NCBI GenBank assembly: GCA_947471745.1
Contig: CANJKZ010001153.1
Span: 1,235,001 to 1,299,000, forward strand
Reading direction: 5' to 3'
From: Closterium sp. Naga37s-1
Lineage: Eukaryota > Streptophyta > Zygnematophyceae > Desmidiales > Closteriaceae
Length of the DNA: 64,000 bases
Shown here one piece after another: positions 61,943 to 64,000 of the stretch (positions are counted from its first letter, which is position 1; each line of letters opens with the position of its first letter). The notes under the pieces were generated by a model. It was not told the origin of the DNA and did no database searches. It worked only from the letters and a program-made list of their open reading frames with translations. Position numbers and translations under genes: made by a program.

Positions 61943-63426
61943 GTAGACGCAGTCGAGCCTGTTGAGGTAGCTGTTGACTCTGGTGCTGCTAGGGGTGCTG
62001 AGCCTGCGGGTGCCGGGTCTGGGGGTGCTGAGCCTGAGCGTGCGGAGCCTGGTGGTGCTGAGTCTGGGGGTGCTGAGCCTGGGGTTGCTGAGTCTGGGGG
62101 TGCGGGGCCTGAGGGTGCTGAGCCTGCGCGTGTGGAGTCTGGAGGTGCTGCGCCTGGAGGTCCTTTGGGTGCTTCATCCCGGCAGGAGCCACTCTCTCCA
62201 CAGCAGTTGCGCGAGTGGTTTGCTCGCCGCTGGAGCCGTGCTGCTGGAGCTGGTGGTTCTACGGGCGCTGGAGGTCCTGCTGCTGCTGGAGCTGCTGGAG
62301 GTTCTGGAGCCACTGGTCCCGGAGGTGCTCGTACTGGAGGTACTGGAGCTGCTGGGCCTGGTGGTGCTGCTGGGGCTGGAGCTGTTGGAGGTGCTGGAGC
62401 TGGCGGTACTACTGGACCCGGTGCTAGTGGAGGGGCTGGCCCTGGCGCTGCTGGTGCTGCTGGGGCTTCTGGTGGTCCTGCTGGAGCTGGAGCTCCTGGA
62501 GGTGCTGGAGCTGCAGGTACTGGAGCTGGAGGTGCTGCTGGAGCCGGTGCTCCTGGGGGTGCTGGAGTTGGCACTACTGGAGCTGCTGGAGGTGCTGGTG
62601 GAGCTGGTGGTGCTACTGGAGTTGGCGCTGACGCTGGGGGTGCTGGTGCTGTTCCTGCTGGTTCTGGAGGCGCTGCGCGGCCGCGGCCGTACTTCGTTCC
62701 GCTCCTTGAGCAGGTTCTTGGTCTCCCGCCTTCTCCTGGTCCTGCTCCTTCCTTAGAGTGTCCACAGCCTGTCCCGTCCGAGTCACAGTTACAGCCGGCC
62801 TCCCCACTGCCTGCTCCTTCTCCTTACACTGGTCCGACAGGAGGTCTTACGGAGCGTCGTGAGCCTGAGTCTCGTCCTGCGTTGCCTGTTCGTGCTGCTC
62901 ACCCTGGTCGTCGTGGTTCGCGTCAGCGTCCTCCTCCTGTCCCTGGCACACACCAGATGGCTATGCGTCCTTCCATTGCTCCGCAGCATGTCCCTCTGCC
63001 GTCTCCTCCTGAGTCCTCTCTTCCTGCACTTGCTGACCCGTAGTCTGACTCCCTTCGTGCTGCTAGTGCTACTGTCACACGTCTCCTGGCCACTGTTGTC
63101 ACTGACCCTTCCTTTGAGTCCACTGCTGCGTCTGCCTTAGCTGCTGAGCTTGTCGACTTTGCTGCTCACTGTCGTCTAGACTACGCCACTAGTCTTGTTG
63201 CTGAGTCTGCGTCTGTTCGTCCTCCGCGCGTCGGGGGTGAGTGTGCCCTTAGCACGGACGTCCTTGAGGACAGGCAGGAGGAGTTCCAGTGTTTTGCTGC
63301 TGCTTTACCTCATCTCGTATCCATGCTGCTTGCCCCTGAGGGAGACCCGGATGCACCAGACATCCCGACCCCGCGCTCTTACGCAGAGGCCATAGAGGGT
63401 CCCTACTCCTCTTAGTGTCAGACAGC
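61943..63426 (+). pseudogene. Copia D repetitive linker between integrase and RT
   Basis: Glu/Pro/Gly-rich repeats (about 61975-62160), then QEPLSPQQLREWFARRW (62182-62232), then a Gly/Ala tract of about 150 residues (62230-62690), then a Pro/Arg-rich part to the RT. No enzyme domain. A stop at about 63043 and another at 63415 interrupt it. Confidence 0.8.
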
Positions 63427-64000
63427 CATGGACGCAGAGATGGCTTCCTGGAAGTCCACATGCACCTACATCGACGAGGTTCCCCCACCTAGGGCGAACA
63501 TTGTCGATGGCATGTGGATTTTCAGGGTGAAGCGGCCGTCGGGTTCTCCGCCTGTCTTCAAGGCGCGTTACGTGGCTCGAGGCTTCAGTCAGCGGCAGGG
63601 AGTTGACTACTTTCAGACCTTCTCTCCCACCCCGAAGATGACCACTCTTCGGGTACTGCTGCACGTCGCTTCTCAGCGTGACTACGAGCTGCACTCTCTT
63701 GACTTCAGCACAACCTTCCTACAGGGCAGCCTGCACGAGGAGATCTGGCTGCGCCGCCCACCTGGCTTCACTGAGTCGTTTCCTCCTGGTACCCAGTGGA
63801 GCCTCCGGCGGCCAGTCTACGGTCTCCGCAAGGCGCCCCGTGAGTGGCACGACACACTGAGGACTACGCTTGCGGCTCTTGGGTTTGCTCCTTCCACTGC
63901 TGACCCGTCGCTGTTTCTCCGCACCGACACTACTCTGCCGCCGTTCTACATCCTCGTGTACGTCGACGACTTGGTCTTTGCTACTGCTGACACTGCTGGA
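63427..64000 (+). pseudogene. Copia D reverse transcriptase, cut by the window edge
   Basis: AMDAEMASWKSTCTY, GMWIFRVKRPSGSPP, FSPTPKMTTLRVLLHV, DFSTTFLQGSLHEEIW and VYGLRKAPREW are all in frame. The active site VYVDDLVFA is intact at 63957-63983. Confidence 0.9.

Larger units (their letters stand above)
58163..64000 (+). mobile_element. Copia LTR retrotransposon D (plus), degenerate, running off the right edge
   Basis: 5' LTR 58163-58293, primer site TGGTATAGAGCGG, C/G-rich leader (58370-58990), gag, PR, IN, linker and RT up to the YVDD box at the edge. LTR and proteins match A and B, so it is the same family, and it alone keeps the gag N-terminus. At least six in-frame stops and one homopolymer frameshift make it non-functional. 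Confidence 0.92.

Overview
The window reads as nuclear DNA of a streptophyte (plant-lineage) alga. The genes have many short GT-AG introns, the coding regions are GC-rich, and the proteins belong to plant families: a UDP-glucuronate 4-epimerase (GAE), a one-finger C2H2/EAR repressor, a CAP10-type glycosyltransferase, a medium-chain reductase related to MECR, an eIF6 relic and a WRKY-like factor. A charophyte such as a zygnematophyte is my guess; nothing here fixes the species.

Layout. 1-1704 (minus): a long disordered Q/S/G-rich protein running off the left edge. 3092-5175 (plus): GAE with eight exons. 5483-6490 (minus): C2H2/EAR repressor. 8298-16359 (plus): nine-exon CAP10 glycosyltransferase. 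16831-20668 (plus): four-exon reductase. 21000-24212: PIF/Harbinger-like transposon with a Myb-like ORF and a truncated transposase. 24569-26667: 5'-truncated eIF6 pseudogene. 27011-47899: a pile of LTR retrotransposons. 50313-53835 (plus): three-exon WRKY-like gene. 55488-57461 (plus): unknown intronless gene. 58163 to the right edge: a plus-strand Copia element.

The most unusual feature lies in the two enzyme genes and the eIF6 relic. Exon ends are copied into the adjacent introns. Upstream copies carry the 5' part of the exon together with a 3' splice acceptor. Downstream copies carry the 3' part of the exon together with a 5' splice donor. One exon has three upstream and two downstream copies. 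Several copy junctions carry variants of a short palindrome close to TTGAGTCGACTCAA. I found no named class for this pattern. It could be a mutational process (boundary-spanning tandem duplication) or a source of alternative splicing.

The retrotransposon pile can be read as a history. An old element (E) has its LTR split by a same-family element (C) with 5-bp target duplication TACTC. C was then hit by a 374-bp TRIM and by a 1,771-bp non-coding LTR element with target duplication CCGTA. On the left, two Copia copies (A and B) share one LTR. A, B, D and the non-coding element share LTR and 3'-end sequence, so they look like one family with a non-autonomous partner.

All calls come from reading the sequence. 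Exon structures were checked for splice-site consensus, phase and total length divisible by three. No database search was possible.
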